Source: Rubrivivax sp. (GTDB taxonomy: Bacteria; Pseudomonadota; Gammaproteobacteria; Burkholderiales; Burkholderiaceae_C). Taken from it: DNA of 64,000 nucleotides. Where the stretch lies: positions 1-64,000 of the forward strand of contig JADYZZ010000052.1 in the NCBI GenBank assembly GCA_020852865.1, given 5' to 3'. The translations under genes and the position numbers were made by a program. Of this stretch, positions 35,194 through 43,995 are shown in pieces. The notes under the pieces were generated by a model, which saw nothing but the letters and a program-made list of their open reading frames with translations, did no database searches and had not been told where the DNA came from. The number at the start of each line of letters is the position of its first letter. Positions within the stretch are counted from its first letter, which is position 1.

Positions 35194-35997
35194 TCAGCCG
35201 ATGCCGCGGCTCTTGCCGTCGATGAAGGCCTGCACGGCGGCAGTCGGCTTGGCGTAGTGCCAGCGGCGCCCGGGCTTGAGTCCGGTGCGCCGGTGCAGCT
35301 TGGCGAGCATCTCGGCATAGAGGACGGCGGCGGCGATCGGATCGACGATCGGCACACCGTCGATTTCCGTCAGCCCGCTGCGCGCCACCACCGTGGCCAC
35401 CAGGCCCTCGGAGGGGATGACGCCATCGGCGCCTTGGGCGATCGCGCTGCGCGCCACGTCGGCGAAGCGCGCCAGGTAGGCCGAGGGATCGGTGAAGAGG
35501 GTGTCGATCTCGCGCTCGGTGGCCTCGGGCCGCACGACGTAGATGCCGCTGATGCGGCCGTCCAGGCAGCGCGCCTGCATGTTGACGCGCTGGAACCACT
35601 CGTTCTCCGTGTTCATCGTGACGAGCGCGAACCTGTGCGCCACCGAACAGGCCACGTGCGCCGCGGCTTCGGCCGTCGAGACGACCGGCAGGTCGGTGAG
35701 CGAGCGCAGCTCGCGCAGCCAAGGCTCGGTGAACGAGCCCAGCACGAAGGCGTCGAAGCGCTCGCGGTCGGCGCGGCGCAGCTGTTCGAACAGCACGTCG
35801 CTGAGGATCTTGTGGTAGGCGTAGGGCGCGTGCATGACCTGGCTCGGCGACAGGCCGCCCCAGGTGCCCTCGGGCACGCCGTGCAGCGCCACCTCGACTT
35901 CGGGCGCCGCAAGCCTGAAGTGGGCCTCGAGCGCCTGCCGGTAGCTGTGGTAGCTGGCGATCTCGACCGTCGACTGGAACCAGATCCGCAGTGCCAT
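35194..35997 (-). CDS. Asp/Glu/hydantoin racemase-fold protein lacking both cysteines (copy B)
   Basis: The 267-aa paralogue of the downstream gene (MALRIWFQSTVEIASYHSY) has GSFTEPWL and IPSEGLVA at the two positions where racemases have catalytic Cys. Surrounding fold residues such as VTMNTENEW and EIDGVPIVDPIAA are retained. ATG 35997 is preferred over an upstream TTG-type extension. It is divergent from the SnoaL-like gene across a 232-bp region with two GTATAC/GTACAC palindromes, so it is likely controlled by the GntR regulator at 43160. Confidence 0.85.
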   Translation of the reverse strand: MALRIWFQSTVEIASYHSYRQALEAHFRLAAPEVEVALHGVPEGTWGGLSPSQVMHAPYAYHKILSDVLFEQLRRADRERFDAFVLGSFTEPWLRELRSLTDLPVVSTAEAAAHVACSVAHRFALVTMNTENEWFQRVNMQARCLDGRISGIYVVRPEATEREIDTLFTDPSAYLARFADVARSAIAQGADGVIPSEGLVATVVARSGLTEIDGVPIVDPIAAAVLYAEMLAKLHRRTGLKPGRRWHYAKPTAAVQAFIDGKSRGIG

Positions 35998-36096
35998 GAG
36001 TCCGCTCCGGGAGCCGCGCATCAGGGGCGCGATGAATCCGCCGCGGCGCTGGCCGGTGGCCCGACGTGCGCGGCCACGCCGGCTCCGGGCGGAGCT

Positions 36097-36183
36097 ATGT
36101 ACACATGCACCTCCTATCGGAGCGCCGACGGGACGACCACAAGGGATATTACCGGGGCACGACCCCGGCGCTGTGTATACACA
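36097..36183. promoter_or_regulatory. Two GntR-type operators in a divergent promoter
   Basis: ATGTACACAT (36097-36106) and the perfect 12-bp palindrome TGTGTATACACA (36172-36183) lie between the racemase-like pair and the SnoaL-like gene. A small dyad CCGGGG-CACGA-CCCCGG (36152-36168) sits between them. The GTATAC/GTACAC-centred palindromes recur at the other island promoters and fit the half-site rule known for GntR-family proteins (GT and AC around a short centre). Confidence 0.65.
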
Positions 36184-36229
36184 ATGACACCTTCTTCCGC
36201 GCCGCGAGGCGACACTGCCGAGGCCCCAG

Positions 36230-36748
36230 ATGAAGCTGACACCCGAAGCGCCGACGCTGGAGCAGCGGCTGCGCCGCCTCGAGGATCACCTCGAGATCCA
36301 GCAGTTGATCGCCGCCTACGGCCCGGCGGCCGACAGCTGCAACATCGACGCGATCCTGCGCGCCTGGCACGAGGACTGCGTCTACGACGTCGGCGGCATC
36401 GATCGCTACGAGGGCCACGAGCGCATGAGGCAGGTCTACACGACCGACTTTCACCGCCAGCTCGTGCGGCAGGGCTCGGCGCACGCCGGCACGCCGGCGC
36501 ACATCGTGATCGAGGGCGACCGCGCCACCGCCACCCATTACGGCACCCTGTACACGCGCGAGGACGGCCGTTTCGTGCTGGTGCGCCTGATCGCCTCGCG
36601 CTGGGACCTGCAGCGCTTCGAGGGCGAGGGATGGCGCGTCATGAAGCGCACCAACCGCCTGCTCGACGGCAGCGAGGAGGCGCGGCAGATCCTGCGTGAG
36701 GCGCAACGGCCGCCGTCGCAGGTGACGGTGGGCAGGCCGAGCAACTGA
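36230..36748 (+). CDS. SnoaL-like / nuclear transport factor 2-fold protein
   Basis: The 172-aa protein matches the SnoaL-like_4 pattern: LEQRLRRLEDHLEIQQLIAAYGPAAD, ILRAWHEDCVYDVGG, ATHYGTLYTREDG, ASRWDLQRFEGEGWRVMKRTNRLLDG. The NTF2 cone fold serves as an isomerase, dehydratase or small-molecule binder in degradative pathways. It is a single-gene unit under the 36172-36183 palindrome and convergent with the SDR at 36776. Confidence 0.85.
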   Translation: MKLTPEAPTLEQRLRRLEDHLEIQQLIAAYGPAADSCNIDAILRAWHEDCVYDVGGIDRYEGHERMRQVYTTDFHRQLVRQGSAHAGTPAHIVIEGDRATATHYGTLYTREDGRFVLVRLIASRWDLQRFEGEGWRVMKRTNRLLDGSEEARQILREAQRPPSQVTVGRPSN

Positions 36749-36775
36749 GCGGCGGCCGCGCCGCCGCGGCCGGCC

Positions 36776-37510
36776 TCACGCACCCGAGCCGCCGAGCGAC
36801 TTGCCGCCGTCGACGAACAGCACCTGTCCGGTGATGAAGCCCGTCCGCGGCGAGACGAGAAAGGACACGGCATGGGCGATGTCCTCCGGTCGGCCCATCG
36901 TGCCGGTGGGCTGCAGGGCGAGCTGCGCCGCGAGGCGATCGGCGGACAGCGCGCGGATGAGCGGCGTCTCGATCAGCCCCGGCGCGATCGCGTTGACCAG
37001 GATGCCGCGCGGCGCGAGTTCCATCGCGCTGGCGCGTGTATAGCCGACGAGTGCGGCCTTGGACGCCACGTAGTGCGGATGGTGGCGTGCACCGAGATAG
37101 GCGCGCGAAGCGATGTTCACGATGCGCCCGCCGTCGGGCATCCGCCGCGCGACCTCCTGCGTCAAGGTCGCGGCCGCGACGAGGTTGATCTCGTAGACGC
37201 GGCGGAAGTCGTCGTTGCTGACCTCCATGAAGGGCCGCTCGTCGAACACGCCGGCGTTGTTCACGAGCGCCGCGATCGGCGGCAACTCGCGCACCGTTCC
37301 ACGTACGGCCGCTTCGTCGGTGAGGTCCACGACCCGCGCCTGCACGTCCAGGCCCAGTGCCTGCAGGCGGTTCGATTCACGCTGGGCCAGCACCTCGTCG
37401 CGGTCGACCAGGACGACCGCGAAGCCGTCATGCGCCAGGCGTTCGACCGTCGCCAACCCCATGCCGCTGGCGCCGCCCGTGACCAATGCCTTCGGCTTGC
37501 CTTTGTCCAT
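36776..37510 (-). CDS. Short-chain dehydrogenase/reductase (SDR 1)
   Basis: The 244-aa classical SDR has cofactor site VTGGASGMGLATVE, NNAGVF, catalytic Ser in VNIASRAYLGA, and YVASKAA carrying the Tyr and Lys. The acidic VLVDRD after beta-2 favours NAD. It starts 4 nt after the livF stop, the last gene of the first transporter operon, so oxidoreduction is linked to uptake. Substrate unknown. Confidence 0.9.
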   Translation of the reverse strand: MDKGKPKALVTGGASGMGLATVERLAHDGFAVVLVDRDEVLAQRESNRLQALGLDVQARVVDLTDEAAVRGTVRELPPIAALVNNAGVFDERPFMEVSNDDFRRVYEINLVAAATLTQEVARRMPDGGRIVNIASRAYLGARHHPHYVASKAALVGYTRASAMELAPRGILVNAIAPGLIETPLIRALSADRLAAQLALQPTGTMGRPEDIAHAVSFLVSPRTGFITGQVLFVDGGKSLGGSGA

Positions 37511-37514
37511 CGCC

Positions 37515-38237
37515 TCACATTCCCAGGTAAGCGCGGCGCACGGCGGGGTCGTTCGACAGCTGGTCGGACGGACCATGCAGGCTGATCTCCCCGTTCTCGA
37601 GGATGTAGGCGTAGCTCGAAATCTGCAACGCCAGCCGCACGTCCTGTTCGACCAGCAGGATCGTCAGTCCCTGCTCGCGGTTCAGGCGCTGGATGATCTC
37701 GAAGATCTGTTCGACGAGCAGCGGCGACAGTCCCATCGACGGCTCGTCGAGAAGGATCATGCGCGGCCGCGCCATCAGCGCGCGTGCGATGGCCAGCATC
37801 TGCTGCTCGCCGCCGGAAAGGGTGGACGCGCGCTGCTCGGCGCGCTCCCCGAGGCGCGGGAACATCGTGCACACGCGTTCGAAGTCCTCGGCAACCTCGC
37901 GCCGGCCGCGCCGCAGGAAGGCGCCGAGCTCGAGGTTCTCGCGCACGCTCATGTCCTTGAAGACCTGCCGCCCTTCGGGCACCTGCACCAGGCCGCGCCG
38001 CACGATCTCGTCCGAATGCAGCCGCCGGATCGAGCCGCCGTCGAAAACGATGTCGCCGCCCGAGGCCTCGATCAGCCGCGAGACGGCGTTGAGCGTCGTG
38101 CTCTTGCCGGCGCCGTTGCTGCCCAGGAGTGCGACGATCGAGCCCTGCGGCACGTCCAGCGAAATGTCGTGCAAGGCCTGGATCGCGCCGTAGAAGGCGC
38201 TGACGCCGCGCACCTGCAGGAACGGGGTCTCAGGCAC
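37515..38237 (-). CDS. livF: LIV-type ABC transporter ATPase LivF (system 1)
   Basis: The 240-aa ATPase has Walker A LLGSNGAGKSTTL, signature LSGGEQQMLAIARAL, Walker B MILLDEPSMGLSP and switch His in LLVEQDVRLA. LivF pairs with LivG to drive import of amino acids or, in this group, often aromatic and dicarboxylic acids. Its start overlaps the livG stop. Confidence 0.95.
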   Translation of the reverse strand: MPETPFLQVRGVSAFYGAIQALHDISLDVPQGSIVALLGSNGAGKSTTLNAVSRLIEASGGDIVFDGGSIRRLHSDEIVRRGLVQVPEGRQVFKDMSVRENLELGAFLRRGRREVAEDFERVCTMFPRLGERAEQRASTLSGGEQQMLAIARALMARPRMILLDEPSMGLSPLLVEQIFEIIQRLNREQGLTILLVEQDVRLALQISSYAYILENGEISLHGPSDQLSNDPAVRRAYLGM

Positions 38238-38991
38238 CGGCTGCTCCCTTGCCCAGATAGGCCTCGATCACGGCGGGATCGCGGCTCACCTCCTGCGCAC
38301 TGCCTTCGGCGATCTTCTGTCCGAACGACATGACGGTGATGCGGTCCGAGATCGACATCACCAGCTGCATCACGTGTTCGACCAGCAACACGGTGATGCC
38401 GTCACGGCCGGCCAGTTCGGTGAGCAGGCGGTCGAGGCTCTCGATGTCGCGGTTGCGCAGGCCTGCGGCAGGCTCGTCGAGCAGCAGCAGGCGCGGTTTG
38501 AGCGCGAGCGCGCGCGCCAGCTCGAGCAGCTTCTGGCGTCCGAAGTCGAGCTCGCGCGCCCGTGTTTCGCGCTCCTTGGCGAGCCCCACGCGCTCGATCA
38601 GGCTGTCGACCAGATCGCGGGTCTGCGCGTCGGGGCGGCGCAGCAGGCGCGCGAGCGTGCCGGCGCTGTGCGAGTAGCAGCCGAGCAGCACGTTCTCGTA
38701 GACGCTCAGTTCGCCGAACAGCTCGAGGTTCTGGAACGTGCGCGCGACGCCGAGCCGCGCCATGCGGTCGGCCCGGATGCCGAGGATGTCCTGTCCATCC
38801 AGCACGATGCTGCCCCGCGCCGGACGGTAGTAGCGCGAGATGCAGTTGAAGACCGTCGACTTGCCGGCCCCGTTCGGCCCGATGAGGGCGTGGATGGTGC
38901 CTTGGCGAACGTCGAACGACAGGTCGTTGACGGCCGTCAGTCCGCCGAACGTGACGGTGATGCCGCGCACCTCGAGCAGCGGCGCGGTCAT
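38230..38991 (-). CDS. livG: LIV-type ABC transporter ATPase LivG (system 1)
   Basis: The 253-aa ATPase has Walker A LIGPNGAGKSTVF, the LivG-specific VARTFQNLELFGELSVYENV, Walker B LLLLDEPAAGL and His in LLVEHVMQLV. The signature region reads LDFGRQKLLELARAL, the variant typical of LivG. ATG 38991 overlaps the livM stop. Confidence 0.95.
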   Translation of the reverse strand: MTAPLLEVRGITVTFGGLTAVNDLSFDVRQGTIHALIGPNGAGKSTVFNCISRYYRPARGSIVLDGQDILGIRADRMARLGVARTFQNLELFGELSVYENVLLGCYSHSAGTLARLLRRPDAQTRDLVDSLIERVGLAKERETRARELDFGRQKLLELARALALKPRLLLLDEPAAGLRNRDIESLDRLLTELAGRDGITVLLVEHVMQLVMSISDRITVMSFGQKIAEGSAQEVSRDPAVIEAYLGKGAAGA

Positions 38992-39902
38992 GCACGCCCC
39001 GCGAAAAGGCCGCGTGGCCTGAACATCATGAAGCCCATCAGGATGGCGCCGTAGATGATCTCCTGGATCGAAAGCGTCTGGCGCAGCAGCTCCGAGATGA
39101 TGCCGAACACGATCGCGCCTGCGACGGCGCCGCGGATCGAGCCGATGCCGCCCACGACGATCATCGTCAGCACCAGGATCGTGGTCTGGAAGCCCAGGCT
39201 CTCGGGGTGGATGAAGGAGACGAACAGCGTGTACATGCCTCCGGCGACGCCGGCGAAGGCGGCCGAGATCGCGAACGCCCACTGCTTGGTGGCGCGCGCG
39301 TTCACGCCCATCGCGGTGGCGGCGACATCGCTTTCGCGCACCGCGCGCATCGCCGAGCCGAACTGGGAGCGCGACAGCAGCACCGTGAGCCCCAGCATCA
39401 GCGCAGTCAGGCCGATCACGATCGGATAGGCGCGGATGTCGGTCGTGAGCTTGAGCCCCAGCAGTTCGGCCGGCTGCATGCGCATGCCGTTGGAGCCGCC
39501 CGTCACCTGCTCCCAGTTGAGGAACACCCACTGCATCGCCTCGCCGAAGGCGAAGGTGGCCAGCGCCAGGTAGATGTCGCGCATGCGCAGCGCGAGCAGG
39601 CCGATCACGTAGCCCAGCAGCGCCGCGAGCAGTCCGCCCGCGATGATGGACAGCACGAACGGCGGGTGAAAGTGGTTGTTGAGCAGGCCTGCCGTGTAGA
39701 TGCCGATGCCGTAGAACGCCGTGTGCGACAGCGCGAACTGACCGGCCTCGCCGATCACGACGTGCATGCCCAGGGCCAGCACGACGAAGACCATCAGCAG
39801 GTTCACGACGTACAGCACGTAGCCGGTGACCGTGAACGGCAGAACGCACAGCACGGCCAGCAGCACGAGCAGGGCAGGCAAGTCGAATCCGAGCCTTTTC
39901 AT
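38988..39902 (-). CDS. livM: LIV-type ABC permease LivM (system 1)
   Basis: The 304-aa inner-membrane permease (MKRLGFDLPALLVLL) has about nine hydrophobic segments. It shows GEAGQFALSHTAFYGIGIYTAG and MRAVRESDVAATAMGVN, the conserved EAA-like loop of LivM that contacts the ATPases. ATG 39902 overlaps the livH TGA as ATGA. Confidence 0.94.
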   Translation of the reverse strand: MKRLGFDLPALLVLLAVLCVLPFTVTGYVLYVVNLLMVFVVLALGMHVVIGEAGQFALSHTAFYGIGIYTAGLLNNHFHPPFVLSIIAGGLLAALLGYVIGLLALRMRDIYLALATFAFGEAMQWVFLNWEQVTGGSNGMRMQPAELLGLKLTTDIRAYPIVIGLTALMLGLTVLLSRSQFGSAMRAVRESDVAATAMGVNARATKQWAFAISAAFAGVAGGMYTLFVSFIHPESLGFQTTILVLTMIVVGGIGSIRGAVAGAIVFGIISELLRQTLSIQEIIYGAILMGFMMFRPRGLFAGRA

Positions 39903-40801
39903 ACCTTCTTCACCTGCACCTTGCCGCCCAGCAGCCCCTGCGGCCGCACGACCAGGGTGATCAGGATGGCCAGGAAGGGTGCGACGACGATCGCGTTGGT
40001 CGAAATGAAGAGGCCCACCAGGTTCTCCACCACGCCGATGACGAAGCCCCCCAGCACCGCCCCCGGCAGACTGGTGAAGCCGCCGACGATCGCGGCGGCG
40101 AAGGCCAGGATGGCAATGTGCGCGATGTCCGGCGTGATCAGGATCTTGGGCGTGATCAGCAAGGCCGCCACAGCCGAGATCAGGCCCGACAGCGCCCACA
40201 CCAGCATGCGGATGCGCGAGAGCCGAATGCCGACGATCTGGGCTCCGCGCGGGTTCATGCCGACCGCGCGCATCGCCTTGCCGATGCGCGTGTAGCTGAA
40301 CATCAGGTAGATCAGCAGCATCACCACCACTGCGACGACGAGGATGGCCAGGTCGAGCCGGGTCAGCGTCGCCTGACCGATCTGGAAGGAGTCGCTCGAG
40401 ACGAGCGGCGGCAGCGAACGCGGCGCGTCGCCCAGCCCGGTCTGCCGGACGGCACCCTTGAGCACATAGGCCAGACCCAGGGTGGCGATCACCAGCTGGA
40501 CGCCCACGCCACGCGAGGCCGACACGCGTTCCATGACGATGCGCTGGAACAATGCACTGCCGGCCGTCGTTGCCGCGAGCGTGAGCGGGATCACCACCGC
40601 ATACGGCAGCCCGGTGAGCAGCAGCAGGCTCATCGCCACGTAGCCCGACACCATGAACATCTCGCCCTGGGCGAAGTTCGGGACGTCGGTCGTCTTGAAG
40701 ATCGCGACGATGGCCAGGGCCAGCAGCGCATAGACGCTGCCGGTGACGAGGCCCGAGGCAAGGCCCTGCTGCAGGAACAGCCAGATGTCGGCGAGGCTCA
40801 T
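39899..40801 (-). CDS. livH: LIV-type ABC permease LivH (system 1)
   Basis: The 300-aa membrane permease has the LivH hallmark AIVAIFKTTDVPNFAQGEMFMVSGYVA near the N-terminus and GKAMRAVGMNPRGAQIVGI as coupling loop. It follows the binding-protein gene after 71 bp and overlaps livM. Confidence 0.94.
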   Translation of the reverse strand: MSLADIWLFLQQGLASGLVTGSVYALLALAIVAIFKTTDVPNFAQGEMFMVSGYVAMSLLLLTGLPYAVVIPLTLAATTAGSALFQRIVMERVSASRGVGVQLVIATLGLAYVLKGAVRQTGLGDAPRSLPPLVSSDSFQIGQATLTRLDLAILVVAVVVMLLIYLMFSYTRIGKAMRAVGMNPRGAQIVGIRLSRIRMLVWALSGLISAVAALLITPKILITPDIAHIAILAFAAAIVGGFTSLPGAVLGGFVIGVVENLVGLFISTNAIVVAPFLAILITLVVRPQGLLGGKVQVKKV

Positions 40802-40872
40802 GATGTCCGGTAGCGCAAGGTGCGAGACTCAATCGTGCACGCGAACTCCCGGGCGGGCTGGCCGCACGGCTG

Positions 40873-42084
40873 CTACTTGCCCGCCTCGTACCTCCAGGCA
40901 CTGGCGAAGGAGCCTGGCAGCGCGGTCGTGGTGTCGCCGTCGAACTTGAGGTAGATCGCCGACTTCTGTGCGGCGTGGTCGGTCTCGGTCAGAACGATCG
41001 GGCCGGCCATCACCTTGGAGTCGAAGTTGGTCTGCGACACGGCCTTCAGGAACTTCTCGCGCGTGAGCTGCGGCCCGGCCGCCTTGAGCGCGTTGACCAC
41101 CGTCATCGCCGACGGGATGCCGTAGGGCATATAGGTCTGCGGATGGCCCGGCTTGGCGGCGAGTTCCGGATAGTAGGCCTTGTACATGTCGTAAACCCAC
41201 TTGAGCCTGGCCCCGCCCGGAACGTCGAGCATGACTTCCTGCAGGTATGCGTTCTTGAACGCGTCCTTCGTGCCGACGTTCTCGACGAGCTGCTTCAGGT
41301 CGGCCGTGCCGTTGACGGCGATGACGATCGGCTTGGTCCATCCCAGCTCGTGCGCCTTCTTCACCAGCAGCCCCACCGGGCGGGCGTACGTCGTGATCAG
41401 CAGGATGTCCGGGTTGGCCGCGCGGATCTTGAGCATCGGCGCCGTCACGTCCGTGATGTTGGGGTTCACCGACTGCACCTGCAGGCTGGCGCCCACCTTC
41501 TTGGCCTGGAACTGCGCCCCGGTCAGGTTCCATGAGCCGTAGGCGTCGTCGTGGTTGATGTAGCCGATGTTCTTGGCCTTGAAGTGCTCGGCCGCGAACT
41601 GCACCATCGACCCGCCCACGGCGTACTGGGAGATCGAGAACGCCCCGTAGATGTACTTCGAGGGCGGGTAGAGGACGCCGTCGCCCGAGGCGTTGAGCAT
41701 CAGGAAGGGGATCTGCGCGCGCTCGACGTATTCGCGTGCGGCCACGACGGCGGCGGAGCACGAGCCGCCGTTGAGCATGAACACCTTGTCCTGCTCGGTG
41801 AGCTTCTTGATCGCGGCGAGCAGATCGTTGGCGTTGCAGCGATCGTCCTCGACGACCAGTTCGATCTTGCGGCCGTGGATGCCGCCGTCCTTGTTGACCT
41901 TGTCGTAGTACATCTTCGCGGCGTTCACGACGTCGAAGCCATACGCCATCGCGCTGCCCGACAAGGGGCTGAACAGGCCGATCTTGATCGACGTGTCGGT
42001 GACGCCGGGTTCGCTCTGCGCCCAGGCGCCGAAGGCGAGGGCGCCGGCGCCGACGGCCAGGATGAATGACTTCGCATGCTTCAT
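40873..42084 (-). CDS. LIV-type periplasmic substrate-binding protein (system 1)
   Basis: The 403-aa type I periplasmic binding protein has a signal peptide (MKHAKSFILAVGAGALAFGAWAQ). The mature part shows IKIGLFSPLSGSAMAYG, DGGIHGRKIELVVEDD, NGGSCSAAVVAAREY and ILLITTYARPVGLLVKKA. GGAGAG precedes the ATG. Substrate specificity cannot be read; in this branch such proteins often bind aromatic or aliphatic carboxylates. Confidence 0.93.
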   Translation of the reverse strand: MKHAKSFILAVGAGALAFGAWAQSEPGVTDTSIKIGLFSPLSGSAMAYGFDVVNAAKMYYDKVNKDGGIHGRKIELVVEDDRCNANDLLAAIKKLTEQDKVFMLNGGSCSAAVVAAREYVERAQIPFLMLNASGDGVLYPPSKYIYGAFSISQYAVGGSMVQFAAEHFKAKNIGYINHDDAYGSWNLTGAQFQAKKVGASLQVQSVNPNITDVTAPMLKIRAANPDILLITTYARPVGLLVKKAHELGWTKPIVIAVNGTADLKQLVENVGTKDAFKNAYLQEVMLDVPGGARLKWVYDMYKAYYPELAAKPGHPQTYMPYGIPSAMTVVNALKAAGPQLTREKFLKAVSQTNFDSKVMAGPIVLTETDHAAQKSAIYLKFDGDTTTALPGSFASAWRYEAGK

Positions 42085-42137
42085 CGATCTCTCCGGTGGG
42101 GGTTCGGGTAAAGGCCTTGGTACCGATCGGGCGGCGC

Positions 42138-42998
42138 TCAGAGCGTGGCGGCGGCCAGATCCTGCTTGCGAAACCCGGGGCGCGGGATCAGGTTCAACCA
42201 GGCCTGGGCCAGGCCGCCGTCGACCAGGACTTCCTGGCCGCTGATGTAGCTGGCGCGCTCGCTGGCCAGGAACAGCACGGCGCCGGCGATGTCGGCGGGC
42301 GTGCTGATGCGCCGCGCGGGCACGATCTGCTCGCGGTAGCGAAGCACATCCGAATCCTCGTAGATGCCTTCGCTCATCGGCGTGCGGATCATCGCCGGAC
42401 TGACGACGTTGCTGCGCACGCCGTGTTCGCCGAGCTCCACCGCGAGCAGTTGCGAGAGCATCTTTACGCCGGCCTTGCTCACGCTGTAGGCGCCGCTGTA
42501 CGGCTGCGGAACGGTGGCGGCGATCGAGGCGACGTGCACCATGCAACCGCTGCGCTGCGCGATCATCTGGCGGCCGAACGCCTGCGCGCACAACAGGTAG
42601 CCCGTGAGGTTGATGGCCAGGAGCTGATTCCAGCTCTCGAGCTTGATGTCCATCAGCGCATCGGCGTACAAGGACGCGGCGTTGTTCACGAGTACGGCAG
42701 CCGGTCCCCAGGCCGCATGGACCCTGGCCGCCGCCGCTTCGATGCTCGGCGGGTCGGTCACGTCGCAGTGGACCACCAGGACCCGACTCGCGCTGCCGCC
42801 GAGGTCGGCGGCCACCTTGGACAGTGCTTCTTCATTGCGGTCGAGCAGGGCGACGCGCGCGCCCACCTCGACCAGCTGGCTGGCGATCTCGGCTCCGATG
42901 CCGCCGGCGGCGCCCGTGATCACGCACAACCGGTCCTCGAATCCGAGCCATCCCATACCGGACCGGATTTCGGCCGAGGCCATGTGCGTGTGGTTCAT
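42138..42998 (-). CDS. Short-chain dehydrogenase/reductase (SDR 2)
   Basis: The SDR of about 286 aa has VITGAAGGIGAEIASQL, ALLDRNEEAL, NNAASLYADAL, VHVASIAATVPQPYSGAYSVSKAG with Ser, Tyr and Lys, and a C-terminal SGQEVLVDGG. The start is uncertain: ATG 42998, 42983 or 42956 all give a complete Rossmann fold. It leads the first transporter operon and is divergent from the GntR gene, with a GTATAC palindrome 35 bp upstream. Confidence 0.9.
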   Translation of the reverse strand: MNHTHMASAEIRSGMGWLGFEDRLCVITGAAGGIGAEIASQLVEVGARVALLDRNEEALSKVAADLGGSASRVLVVHCDVTDPPSIEAAAARVHAAWGPAAVLVNNAASLYADALMDIKLESWNQLLAINLTGYLLCAQAFGRQMIAQRSGCMVHVASIAATVPQPYSGAYSVSKAGVKMLSQLLAVELGEHGVRSNVVSPAMIRTPMSEGIYEDSDVLRYREQIVPARRISTPADIAGAVLFLASERASYISGQEVLVDGGLAQAWLNLIPRPGFRKQDLAAATL

Positions 42999-43032
42999 CT
43001 GGGGGAATGGTCGAAAACGCAATGGCGGCAGT

Positions 43033-43129
43033 GTGTATACATGAGCGGCTTAGCGTGATAGGGCTTTCCCTGATTTCTTGGGAAAGAGCTTCCGGGTATG
43101 GATACTTGACAGGGTGGTGCGTATACTTG
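43033..43129. promoter_or_regulatory. Operators in the SDR2/GntR divergent promoter
   Basis: GTGTATACAT (43033-43042, with a perfect 8-bp core) lies 35 bp before SDR 2 on the minus strand and would overlap a TATACA-like -10. Weaker copies GTATGGATAC (43096-43105) and TGCGTATACTTG (43118-43129) lie before gntR; the latter contains TATACT 33 bp before its start, suggesting autoregulation. A TTGACA at 43106-43111 is too close (10 bp) to pair with it. Confidence 0.6.
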
Positions 43130-43159
43130 GCGACGCCCTCTTCTGCCCATCGGAACATC

Positions 43160-43882
43160 ATGCGGACACTCGCCCAGAGCGTCACCGAACAACTGCGCGA
43201 CTGGATCCTCCATGGGCAGGCGCGCCCGAGCGAGCGTCTGGAGGAGGTGCCTCTGGCCGAACGGCTGGGCGTGTCGCGTACACCGGTGCGCGCCGCGCTC
43301 GCCACGTTGGCCAACGAGGGGTTGATCAACCATCAGCCCAAGCGCGGCTACGTCGTGCGCAGCTTCGACGTCGACGAGATCGTGGCCGCCTACGAGGTGC
43401 GCTCCGTGCTCGAGGGCCTGGCCTGCCGGAGTGCCGCGATGCGCGGGCTCGGCGATGCGCAGATCCGCAGTCTGAAGGCCAGCCTCGCCGAAGGCGATCG
43501 CATCCTGGCGCGCGGGAGGTTGCGGCCCGAAGATCACACGCCCTACCAGGAGATGAACGTGGCGATTCACGAGACCTTGATCGAGGCCTCGGGCAATCTG
43601 TGGGTCACGCGCTTTGCCGAGCAGGCACAGAACATCCCGTTCGCGTCGGACCGGATCATCCTCTGGGACGACCATGCAACCATCCTGCGCTCGCACGGCG
43701 ACCACCATCGCATCGTCGAGGCCGTGATCGCGCGCGACAGCGGGCGGGCCGAGGAGCTGATGCGCGAGCATGTCTACTACTCCGGCATCATCTTCCGCGC
43801 CAGCTATCAGGGATTGCTTGGCGACCGGGCGGGCAAGCCCGTGCTCGTGGCCTCGAACAGGCCGGTGGCGCAGCGCAGTTGA
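43160..43882 (+). CDS. GntR-family transcriptional regulator, FCD subfamily
   Basis: The 240-aa regulator starts MRTLAQSVTEQLRDWIL. The N-terminal winged helix (~1-70) includes LEEVPLAERLGVSRTPVRAALATLANEGLI and PKRGYVV. The FCD ligand domain has likely metal ligands in VAIHETLIEASGN, HHRIVEAVIARD and MREHVYYSG, as in carboxylate-sensing members. It is the only regulator in the island, placed centrally, with the repeated GTATAC palindromes in its own and neighbouring promoters; it is probably a repressor relieved by a pathway acid or acyl-CoA (inference). Confidence 0.92.
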   Translation: MRTLAQSVTEQLRDWILHGQARPSERLEEVPLAERLGVSRTPVRAALATLANEGLINHQPKRGYVVRSFDVDEIVAAYEVRSVLEGLACRSAAMRGLGDAQIRSLKASLAEGDRILARGRLRPEDHTPYQEMNVAIHETLIEASGNLWVTRFAEQAQNIPFASDRIILWDDHATILRSHGDHHRIVEAVIARDSGRAEELMREHVYYSGIIFRASYQGLLGDRAGKPVLVASNRPVAQRS

Positions 43883-43995
43883 TGCATCCCGGCGCAGCGC
43901 GGGCGGCGCGGCCCGCGCACGGCGGCATCCGCCACGGCGCCTGCATTGCCGGCCGAGGCAGCGAGGTCAACGAGCCTCGAGCGCGCTTGCGCGGA

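Noticed and set aside
43106-43127. TTGACA with TATACT as a promoter for gntR
   Set aside because: The spacer is only 10 bp, too short for a sigma-70 promoter. Only the TATACT element with a weak -35 is plausible.
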